Source: Babylonia areolata (taxonomy: Eukaryota; Mollusca; Gastropoda; Neogastropoda; Buccinidae). From it: DNA of 64,000 bases. The DNA lies in NCBI RefSeq assembly GCF_041734735.1, contig NC_134876.1:98244168-98308167 (forward strand), in the 5' to 3' direction. The notes under the pieces were generated by a model. The model did no database searches. It saw only the letters and a program-made list of their open reading frames with translations, and had not been told where the DNA came from. Shown here piece by piece: positions 61,820 through 64,000 of the stretch (the stretch's first letter is position 1; every line of letters begins with the position of its first letter). Both the position numbers and the translations under genes were made by a program.

Positions 61820-64000
61820 AGGCAGATGTGTGTGCATATGTGCCAGTGCATACATGCAGGACCATATATACAAGAAATGCATGTGTACATGTGCATGAGA
61901 CTGTCCAGTACAACACAGACATGCCCAGGCATGGGAAGGACTGGTGCAAAGAGACAAAGACAACCATGGCACCGAAAGACAAAGAAGGCGGACAAAGAAA
62001 CAGCTACAACAAGAAGCAGCACCTTGTCATGCGCATTGCTACGCAGCGACTTCCGAGGAGACGGGACAGGGGACTCAAAACTGTCTGTCTGGGAACCAGA
62101 GCAGCGCAGGTTTTTGCTGCTGCTGTTGTTGCTGTTGTCGCTGAATGCGCCATCCCCAAACCTCCTATTCCGGGCGCTGTTGTGGATATCTAGAGTGTCT
62201 GACTTGGACACTCCTGCCGACTGCATGCATTCACAAAACCATGCCACAAGTGTCAACTGTGCAGAACGTAAACTGTACACATTCACACCCACACTGTAAA
62301 CTACCCTGTAAATGCCCATTATACAGTTACAGTCTACCCCTCATTTAGGGTTAAAAACTGTGCACAGGATTATAAGGAAATTTTCTTCATAAAATTACAT
62401 TTATATAACATACTTACCATGACCCACTAGCGCAGACTCTGGCAGGGGTCTAATTCCTGTCCTGTTCAAACTATTAAACCTGACTGTCTCCCAATCGATA
62501 GCGATCCCAGCTCTATTTTAGCCTGATCACCCAAACGAGATAGATATTCATGTGACCTGTTAGATGACATGACCACACACAAAAAAGGAGCATCAAAGAT
62601 TTGATAGAAAGGCAGAAAATGCAGAAAAAAGAACAACTTAGCTGTATTAAGAGCACTGGTGCAGGAGGCAAAATGGCTGTCAGGAAGGGAGATAATCTTC
62701 TAACGGGAGCTTATTAGCCATAGTTACTTTTGCTTTCTCCGCAAGTAGGTAGTTGTTTGCACAGGACAGGAATCAGACCCCTGCCAGAGTCTGCACCAGT
62801 GGGTCACGGAAGAATATGTGTAGTTAAATGCCTTGTAAACACACAACCCAAACTTTTGAAAAACAAAACAAAACGAAAAACTACTGATAATTTGGCTTGC
62901 TATTTGTGATCATGTTGCATACAAAGGAGAGCAGATTTAGATCTAGAGATAAAGAACAGAATGCCTGCATGAGATGTCGATGCATCACTGAAAATCCAAG
63001 TGAAAGCATGACGCCACGTCTTGTTTCAGGAGGAGTTTTGTTCTCACTCTCAGCCCAGCCAGTGCTATATGGTGACACTGAGTAAGGCAATGGGCTCTCC
63101 CAAACCCCAAACAAACCCAGTAAACACCCACCCTCAACTTTAGGGTGAAATCTGTGCAAAGATGGGATGGGCACTTACAAAGAAGTATACATTAATGTTC
63201 AAAACTAAGCATAGTACGTAGATTTATCCTAACACAGATGTCACAAAGGCAAAAAATAGCATTTCACATATTTCACCTGTCAGTCAGTCATACAGTTCAA
63301 GGCACTGTAAGCAACATGCACAATCTAACAGACACAGGCAGTCGATGTAACAAGTGCATAAACATTTAAGTGCCACACAAACTTCATACACACTGCAAAC
63401 CCCCCTTTATAATGCCAACCATGCAGAGCTGGGCAATAGACGGCAATTCATCGCTTCAACATAATTATTACAATATTACACTTTTTTGTTATTCAAATGC
63501 ATACACACAAATATGACATACCACACCCAAGGAATACATGAACACATAAATCTGTAAATATCAGTATGTAAAAAAACAGCTCAGCTACAGTTTATGTAAC
63601 ACTCAAATATACCATGAAAATATAAAAAATACAATAATCAATTAAAGATGATGGCTCATATATGTTATAACACATGCTCAAAGTACTGTGCAAAAAAATC
63701 AATAAAAAAAGACAGCTCTTATATAACACACACTCAAACATACCATGAAAAAAAATCAAAGAACACAGATCACATACAACACACACACACAAACGTACCA
63801 TGAAAATGAAAAATAAATAAAAATAATCAAAAAAGACAGCTGACGTATTTTATATCAATCACCCAAACGTACCATGAAAAAAGATCAGTCAACAAGGATG
63901 GCTCACAATGGTGACACATGTTATAACACACACTCAAATGTACCACGACAAAAAAATATACTATCTAATCCAAGAAGCGGGCTGACACACGACCCACCTG
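37221..64000 (-). CDS. DLG5: DLG5-like MAGUK scaffold, C-terminal 17 exons (partial)
   Basis: DLG5 is a membrane-associated guanylate-kinase scaffold acting in cell polarity, adhesion and vesicle delivery; it binds partners and has no kinase activity. Seventeen coding exons from 62,220 down to 37,221 total 3,528 nt (1,175 residues plus stop), and every junction keeps frame. Domains in the joined peptide: disordered Ser/Pro-rich linker (about 1-600), PDZ3 (about 610-695), short linker, PDZ4 (about 750-835), SH3 (about 843-910), basic hook (SARRSFFRRRRHHRNSSKD), guanylate-kinase-like domain (about 990-1,172). Human DLG5 shows the same order and closely similar blocks (GDQLLE.NGIN, RRSFFRR, RPV.LL.PL.D, ERLHR..IYPIVIFI, VWVP at the end). 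A P-loop is missing from the kinase-like domain, as in human DLG5. The N-terminal coiled coil and PDZ1-2 must lie to the right of the window. Confidence 0.95.
37467..37926 (+). repeat. SINE family B, full length, in the last DLG5 intron
   Basis: tRNA-like head (A-box GGTGGCAGAATGATTAAGAT; B-box GGTTTGAATCC), central module (GATGAGACGATAAACCGAGG, GGTGCACTG, CCCATGGCAACAAGAG, GGCAAGATTATGTAGAAA) and 3' part (GGCCTGACAAGC, GGTTATGCTGCTGTCAGGCA, CAGATGTGGTGTAGTG, TTTTGACACCAACTTAAAACTG). A 40-bp stretch near 37,790 looks like an internal duplication. Confidence 0.8.
38400..38509 (-). CDS. DLG5: DLG5 exon: GK-domain core
   Basis: Encodes GIHCLLNVNPQAVERLHRLK then IYPIVIFIQHKNHKQIK. Human counterpart: RHCLLDIAPHAIERLHHMHI YPIVIFI. 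The acceptor used by frame is TATTGCAG at 38,510-38,511. About 30 further copies of this same acceptor and exon start follow upstream in the 43-bp array. The donor is GTCAGT. Confidence 0.93.
38490..39785. repeat. 43-bp minisatellite repeating a 3' splice site and exon start
   Basis: About 30 units. On the minus strand each reads TTTGTGTTGTTTGTATTGTAG followed by GGGATCCACTGTGTGCTGAA. That is the pyrimidine-rich intron end, the AG, and the first 20 or so bases of the guanylate-kinase exon at 38,400-38,509. The unit nearest the exon grades into the real coding sequence. A few units lack ACAAACAAC and are shorter (about 34 bp). Confidence 0.95.
39790..40338. other. DLG5 intron remainder
   Basis: Unremarkable sequence with a small (CA)n block at about 40,053-40,092 and a poly(T) run at 40,326-40,339 next to the following SINE. 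Confidence 0.5.
40340..40738 (+). repeat. SINE family A, full length
   Basis: tRNA-derived: A-box region GATGGCCTAGAGGTAACG, B-box GGTTCGAATCACGGC. The shared central module follows (GATGAGACAATAAACCAAGG, CATGTAAAAGAACCCACAGC, GGCAAAATTCTGTAGAAAAA), then GGTGGCGCTGTAGCGTAGCG and an (ATACAA)n tail. It lies 110 bp downstream of a DLG5 donor site, in antisense. Confidence 0.9.
40849..40976 (-). CDS. DLG5: DLG5 exon: GK domain, LVDFW segment
   Basis: Encodes IASGVLKDLKQGLAQGHLVD then FWMKEDHFECIQASSIRDIA and NK. It aligns with human AIERGVKDCLFVDYKRRSGH / FDVTTVASIKEITEK. The acceptor is GTTACAG and the donor GTAACT. Confidence 0.93.
41100..42090. other. DLG5 intron with homopolymer and GT tracts
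   Basis: A poly(G)/poly(A) junction at about 41,179-41,210, A-rich stretches to 41,370, (GT)n with TTGTT interruptions at 41,383-41,465 and (GA)n at 41,479-41,530. No other element is recognised. Confidence 0.7.
42092..42193 (-). CDS. DLG5: DLG5 exon: start of GK-like domain
   Basis: Encodes QQTRPVVLLAPLADPLIRKL then ASASPDKYKFCEP. The position normally holding the guanylate-kinase P-loop reads LLAPLADPL, with no GxxGxGK, as in human DLG5 (LILGPLLDVV). So it is a protein-binding pseudo-kinase. The acceptor is TAACAG and the donor GTAAGA. Confidence 0.93.
42194..42998. other. DLG5 intron
   Basis: About 800 bp of AT-rich intron; no element recognised. Confidence 0.5.
42999..43037 (-). CDS. 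DLG5: DLG5 39-nt micro-exon
   Basis: Encodes SIFGYTQVEKIE between phase-1 ends; the split codons give Glu at the front and Cys at the back. It aligns with human DSVSLAYQRVQKVDC. The acceptor is TTTCAG and the donor a strong GTAAGT. Frame continuity on both sides confirms it. Confidence 0.88.
43262..43320 (-). repeat. Single inverted relative of the 31-kb minisatellite unit
   Basis: The minus strand reads CAGTGAGGTGACAGCCCTTC and ACTGACAAGCATACT, matching the last unit of the 54-bp array at 31.5 kb (CAGTGAGGTGACAGTCCTTC, ACTGACAAGCACACT). It is unrepeated here. Confidence 0.7.
43345..43612. repeat. 43-bp minisatellite in a DLG5 intron, six units
   Basis: Units contain GGGACTGCCTTACTTACGCT, CACACGGAAAACAGC and TTCCTTTT. 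On the minus strand each unit offers a donor-like GTAAGTAAGG. It ends about 90 bp from the 43,699 donor, so it is not on the exon edge. Confidence 0.9.
43699..43910 (-). CDS. DLG5: DLG5 exon: SH3-GK hook with basic cluster
   Basis: Encodes LEDEVVLRRSHSENLSLGGS, then GSARRSFFRRRRHHRNSSKD, then ASLNSESVPILD. Human DLG5 has AARRSFFRRKHKHKRSGSKD at the same place, the most recognisable block of this linker. The acceptor is CCGGCAG and the donor GTGAGG. Confidence 0.93.
43911..44207. other. DLG5 short intron with (TCTG)n
   Basis: Contains a duplicated GTTCAAGGT...CAACAGTTCATC block and a (TCTG)/(TC) microsatellite at about 44,000-44,190. Confidence 0.7.
44208..44424 (-). CDS. DLG5: DLG5 exon: SH3 domain
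   Basis: Encodes YSRIQTIPGDHFFVRANFSR, then GELGFAKDSILMVEDTMHRA and LGLWRAWLLDHHGNKLRCGS then IPSRFR. This is a MAGUK-type SH3 (human: GDSFYIRALYDR ... LSFKKDDILYVDDT ... GSWMAWQLD ... IPSKYV). The acceptor is TTTCCAG and the donor GTGAGG. Confidence 0.95.
44809..45255. repeat. 74-bp minisatellite in a DLG5 intron, six units
   Basis: Nearly identical units with GGTGGTTATATCAGCCGTTT, TAGATAAAGGAGTGATATTG and CACATACTGCCCTACCTGTC. On the minus strand each unit contains CAG-GTAGGG and GTGAGT, donor-like sequences. Confidence 0.92.
45256..45930. other. DLG5 intron, unremarkable
   Basis: No element recognised apart from a short (TTGTG)-like stretch near 45,580-45,615. Confidence 0.4.
45935..46960. 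repeat. 62-64-bp minisatellite in a DLG5 intron, about 16 units
   Basis: Units contain AGGATCCAGTACACAAATCA, AAACAAGGACAGAGAGG and CACAAGAACTTTTTGATGGT. Unit length differs by the number of T in one T-run (62, 63, 64 bp), a slippage ladder that orders the units. Minus-strand open frames are artefacts. Confidence 0.93.
47195..47297 (-). CDS. DLG5: DLG5 exon: second half of PDZ4
   Basis: Encodes YNDVSFQSLTAEEANLELNK then HCSVMRMTVLNSIP. It follows RGDMILE from the preceding exon, giving the PDZ beta-strand and alpha-helix order. Human: GDLILEYGSLDVRNKTVEEVYVEM. The acceptor is GTGCAG and the donor GTGAGT. Confidence 0.92.
47360..47764 (+). repeat. SINE family A, full length, youngest-looking copy
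   Basis: Head GTGGAGTGATGGCCTTGAGG, TAACGCGTCCGCCTAGGAAG, B-box GGTTCGAATCACGGC; central module GATGAGACGATAAACCGAGG and CACGTAAAAGAACCCACGGC; GGTGGCGCTGTAGTGTAGCG; (AAATAC)n tail. It has more intact CpGs than the 40.3-kb copy, so probably a more recent insertion. Confidence 0.92.
48018..48192 (-). CDS. DLG5: DLG5 exon: first half of PDZ4
   Basis: Encodes SADGTYERPHVVHFKRNKGE, SGPGFTVVGGNAVGIFVHEI, then QSDSSAASVLQRGDMILE. The carboxylate-binding loop is PGFTVVGG and the second-half motif GDMILE. The acceptor is TTTTCCAG and the donor GTAAAC. Confidence 0.94.
48193..48585. other. DLG5 intron, A-rich
   Basis: Contains an A-rich run at about 48,414-48,462 and otherwise nothing recognised. Confidence 0.4.
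48588..49405. repeat. 49-bp minisatellite repeating an exon end and donor site
   Basis: About 17 units. On the minus strand each reads CAGCACTCCCACTCCAACAG then GTCAGTGAGG and TCAGAGGTCAGTCACCCCT. The first unit (right end) is the last coding part of the exon at 49,381-49,528 with its real donor; the others lie in the intron. Some units carry CAAGAG in place of CAACAG, and two lack the TCAGTGAGG segment. Confidence 0.95.
49381..49528 (-). CDS. DLG5: DLG5 exon: linker between PDZ3 and PDZ4
   Basis: Encodes YMDDDSASTISIMSPMNPSP then SPTHSKLSSGDSSQSTPKHH and TPQHSHSN. Low-complexity Ser/Pro/His. The frame requires the first of the tandem donors (GTCAGT at 49,375-49,380): AG plus C of the next exon gives Ser before SADGTYE. 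The acceptor is TGTGCAG. Confidence 0.9.
49529..50075. other. DLG5 intron with GT/GA-rich microsatellite
   Basis: From about 49,618 to 49,990 the sequence is a degenerate (GT)n/(GAGT)n mixture ending in a pure (GT)n of about 38 bp. No other element. Confidence 0.8.
50076..50178 (-). CDS. DLG5: DLG5 exon: second half of PDZ3
   Basis: Encodes VCGINMRNATHEHAVTVLRQ then CGENLSMKVQYNPE. Human: FNGINLRSATEQQARLIIGQ and QCDTITILAQYNP. The acceptor is ACAAACAG and the donor GTGAGT. Confidence 0.94.
50389..50493. repeat. Small foldback MITE (same family as 62.4 kb)
   Basis: Two arms of about 52 bp face each other with almost no loop: left arm ACATACTTACCGTGACACAA ... GGGTTTGATTTCTGC, right arm reversed ACATCCTTACCGTACACCAT ... 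GGGTCTGATTCCTTGC. The arms match the terminal repeats of the larger element at 62,408-62,820, so this is an internally deleted relative. Confidence 0.7.
50494..51226. other. DLG5 intron with CA-rich tract
   Basis: Long degenerate CA-rich region at about 50,920-51,225, ending in a poly(C) run (51,183-51,201) and (CA)n just inside the donor of the PDZ3 exon. Open frames here are low complexity. Confidence 0.7.
51227..51389 (-). CDS. DLG5: DLG5 exon: first half of PDZ3
   Basis: Encodes PRHHKTRTIIFEKSSEPVGF, QIQRGPAGGIFVSVVNDNSL then ASEAGLEIGDQLLE. The peptide-binding loop reads PVGFQI, and GDQLLE is identical to human PDZ3. The acceptor is GCTACAG and the donor GTGTGT. Confidence 0.95.
51390..52376. 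other. DLG5 intron
   Basis: A-rich (AATA)n/(TA)n block at 51,415-51,502, then about 700 bp of unremarkable sequence and a SINE family-B 3' piece at 52,170-52,290. Confidence 0.5.
52170..52290 (+). repeat. SINE family B, 3' fragment with (CTGAA)n tail
   Basis: GGTTATGCTGCTGGTCAGGC, CAGCAGATGTGGTGTTGCGT, GTCCAAATGCAGTGATGCCT, CCTTGAGTAACTGAACTGAA. This defines the 3' end and tail of family B. Confidence 0.7.
52377..52479 (-). CDS. DLG5: DLG5 exon: linker before PDZ3
   Basis: Encodes DRSSPVSSVIRSDGTDSHRG then KRFSLSSSADDYFY. No domain; Ser-rich. Accepted because its acceptor (TTTCAG), donor (GTAACA) and both phases fit the neighbours exactly. Confidence 0.88.
52740..53030 (+). repeat. SINE family E, decayed
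   Basis: Shows CAGACTGATGTCAACATTTG, CTTCCTTCATGTGCATACAC, CAAAGATGGAGGATGGCTTC and GAGGTAAAAATGATCATACA, in the same order as the sense strand of the 57.3-57.9-kb copy. Confidence 0.6.
53150..54010. repeat. 53-57-bp minisatellite with micro-exon-like units
   Basis: About 16 units. On the minus strand each reads GGGATGTCCATCTTTTCAG, then CACAGCTACATACACTGTCAG (or a 25-nt variant), then GTAGAGTGCACCT. Each unit therefore has an acceptor-like CTTTTCAG, 21-25 nt, and a donor-like CAG-GTAGAG. It lies in the DLG5 intron between 54,468 and 52,479. Confidence 0.93.
54062..54335 (+). repeat. SINE family C
   Basis: Head with GGAGTGGCACAATCAGTTTG, B-box GATCAGGGTTCAAGGCC, then GGTGTTGTGTCCTTGTGAAA, CACCCAGGTGTGAACAGGTA and ATGAAGGTTAAAGACTCATG. 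It is the plus-strand counterpart of 32,385-32,745. Confidence 0.7.
54468..54672 (-). CDS. DLG5: DLG5 exon: Ser/Pro-rich linker
   Basis: Encodes SFMGVDRITPTPSEEFGVGR, YSRPPSHSPLGPPVSEMDFH then HMTAGGQTRQDRRIRIPSGG and TRSGSVEI. No fold expected. The acceptor is TGTTTCAG and the donor GTATGT; the split Asp codon with the next exon (G plus AT) confirms the join. Confidence 0.9.
54690..56450. repeat. 32-bp minisatellite, about 55 units
   Basis: Units contain AGAGCACAGCTTATGACACA and CTCCAAACACAC. Frequent C/T changes at TTATGAC/TCATGAC and AACTT/AGCTT distinguish sub-types. The array starts about 15 bp upstream (intron side) of the acceptor of the 54,468-54,672 exon and fills most of that intron. 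Confidence 0.95.
56522..56905 (+). repeat. SINE family A, old copy
   Basis: GGACTGTGGCCCTGTGGTAA, B-box AGGTTCCAGTCC, GACGAGACGATAAACTAAGG, GAGGTAAAAGAACCCACAGC, GGCAAAATTCTGTAGAAAAG, GAACACGCTCTCTGGGAGAG, AATTTCACACGGAGGAATCT. More diverged than the 40- and 47-kb copies. Confidence 0.8.
56890..57325. repeat. (ACAATACAACACA)n degenerate repeat grown from a SINE tail
   Basis: About 430 bp of AATACAACACAACAAAACAC-type repeats starting inside the 3' tail of the preceding family-A SINE. Minus-strand frames encode only Cys-Val-Leu-Phe low complexity. Confidence 0.85.
57335..57893 (-). repeat. SINE family E, full length
   Basis: On the minus strand: A-box region TAGCTGAATGGTTAAAGCGT, B-box GGTTCGAATCTTGG, then CTCCCAGGTCAACATATGTG, CTTCATGTGTATACGCACGC, GATCCTGTAATCCATGTCAG, CCCGAAAATGGAGTATGGCT, GCAGCCATCAGTTGGCTCTA, GGCGCTATATAAGTATCCAT and an (ATCA)n tail. 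It is about 555 bp, long for a SINE. Confidence 0.85.
57961..58372. repeat. 46-55-bp minisatellite repeating an exon end and GTAGGT donor
   Basis: Eight copies. On the minus strand each reads CACACCTCCCCCTGTCCCTC, CCAGCAG, then GTAGGTCTTGTGTTTG. Exon/donor boundaries fall at 58,334, 58,283, 58,228, 58,177, 58,122, 58,067, 58,021 and 57,966 (spacings 51, 55, 51, 55, 55, 46, 55). The 51- and 55-bp forms differ by a CTCC insertion. Confidence 0.95.
58334..58493 (-). CDS. DLG5: DLG5 exon: linker ending in the tandem donor array
   Basis: Encodes SFTNQHSGRVVMMNPRYSSP, PVMCAAVSPEPEIERALFHP then FMPGHTSPCPSQQ. The acceptor is GTTTCAG; I chose the first donor (GTAGGT at 58,328-58,333) because it joins the next exon in frame. 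Using the second donor would add 17 residues (VGLVF...PSQQ) in frame. Confidence 0.9.
58530..58640 (-). repeat. SINE family B, 3' fragment, reversed
   Basis: On the minus strand: CTCAAGGCTTGACAAAGC, GGGTTACACTGCTTGTCAGG, CACCTGCTCAGCAGATGTGG, TGTGGCGTGAATGGATTTG. It matches the family-B 3' region. Confidence 0.65.
58641..59350. other. DLG5 intron, AT-rich
   Basis: About 700 bp of A-rich sequence with loosely repeated AACATCATAAT / AATCATTCCATAA phrases; no element recognised. Confidence 0.4.
59351..60504 (-). CDS. DLG5: DLG5 large exon: Pro/Ser-rich disordered linker
   Basis: 1,154 nt, about 385 residues. It begins VRHSMPVLDIVVDKIFRSRN then KSAERAFSAER; the middle is Pro-rich (HPHAQYYPPHPRQPVP, SPPPQQIIPK); it ends YSVEFSDLSGEESRPASSMG then PQHLYAATR. 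High GC, unlike the flanking introns. It corresponds in place to the long linker between PDZ2 and PDZ3 of human DLG5, though the sequence is not conserved. Acceptor CTGACCCAG; donor GTGAGC. Confidence 0.88.
60515..60960. repeat. Degenerate 50-60-bp tandem repeat next to the large exon
   Basis: Six to eight diverged units with ACACTGCACTGGTATTCACA and GTTGTTAAATCAC-type blocks. The array begins within about 10 bp of the acceptor of the 59,351-60,504 exon, on the intron side. Older than the other arrays judging by divergence. Confidence 0.75.
60961..62022. other. DLG5 intron with CA and GT microsatellites
   Basis: (CA)n at 61,559-61,587 and (GT)n at 61,787-61,817; nothing else recognised. Confidence 0.5.
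62023..62220 (-). CDS. DLG5: DLG5 exon: Ser/Asn-rich linker
   Basis: Encodes SAGVSKSDTLDIHNSARNRR, FGDGAFSDNSNNSSSKNLRC then SGSQTDSFESPVPSPRKSLR and SNAHDK. The acceptor is TGCATGCAG. The donor GTGCTG is weak, but the 198-nt exon keeps phase 0 on both sides. A further small exon between this and 60,504 cannot be excluded. Confidence 0.75.
62408..62820. repeat. MITE with about 58-bp terminal inverted repeats
   Basis: Left end ACATACTTACCATGACCCAC ... GACTCTGGCAGGGGTCT ... ATTCCTGTCCTGT (62,408-62,465). The right end (62,761-62,819) is its reverse complement with few mismatches (CACTGGTGCAGACTCTGGCA). The interior (about 295 bp) has no coding capacity. A small relative is at 50,389-50,493. 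The target duplication is not clear. Confidence 0.8.
62821..63595. other. DLG5 intron, unremarkable
   Basis: No gene or element recognised. Confidence 0.4.
63598..63950. repeat. Degenerate tandem repeat of about 65-75 bp
   Basis: Five or so diverged units sharing CACTCAAACATACCATGAAA and AAAGACAGCTC / GATGGCTCA. It ends about 50 bp from the probable exon at the window edge. Confidence 0.7.
63998..64000 (-). CDS. DLG5: Probable edge of the next upstream DLG5 exon
   Basis: The window ends on the minus-strand sequence CAG-GTGGGT, a fair donor site, so the next exon of the gene probably ends here. Only three bases are visible. Confidence 0.3.

Overview
The window looks like nuclear DNA of a mollusc, probably a caenogastropod snail. 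The protein homologies are metazoan, the genes are split by GT-AG introns, and much of the rest is microsatellites, minisatellites, tRNA-derived SINEs, jockey/CR1-like LINE remains and a dead mariner transposon. The species guess rests on my memory of the SINE types and is only moderately secure.

Two host genes can be reconstructed exon by exon, both on the minus strand. (1) A complete cyclophilin A-type peptidyl-prolyl isomerase (PPIA) lies between 20,916 and 12,418. It has five coding exons and 164 residues, its active-site residues are present, and its intron positions match the human PPIA structure as I recall it. (2) The C-terminal 1,175 residues of a DLG5-type MAGUK scaffold lie between the right edge of the window and a stop codon at 37,221. 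Seventeen coding exons join in perfect reading phase and give a Pro/Ser-rich linker, PDZ3, PDZ4, an SH3 domain, a basic hook segment and a guanylate-kinase-like domain. The 5' half of the gene lies beyond the window.

Layout: 1-12,400 is gene-free sequence rich in simple repeats, with two large minisatellites and several SINE pieces. 12,418-20,916 is the cyclophilin gene with a LINE fragment and two minisatellites. 20,917-37,220 is intergenic or DLG5 3' UTR: a LINE 5' part (22.5-23.5 kb), two related LINE copies (21.5-22.5 and 24.4-26.1 kb), a 1,190-bp mariner with TA target duplication (26,775-27,964), SINEs and minisatellites. 37,221-64,000 is the DLG5 gene.

The most striking observation is that several DLG5 minisatellites sit on exon edges, not inside introns. 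A 43-bp array repeats the 3' splice site and start of one guanylate-kinase exon about 30 times. A 46-55-bp array repeats the end of an exon with its GTAGGT donor eight times. A 49-bp array does the same at another exon about 17 times. An array of about 16-24 bp starts on the stop codon itself. A fifth array, inside an intron, repeats a unit shaped like a 21-25-nt micro-exon with both splice sites. Two arrays retain the conserved coding sequence as their first unit, so there at least the exon looks like the seed. This pattern of splice-site-seeded tandem repeats in one gene deserves a follow-up.
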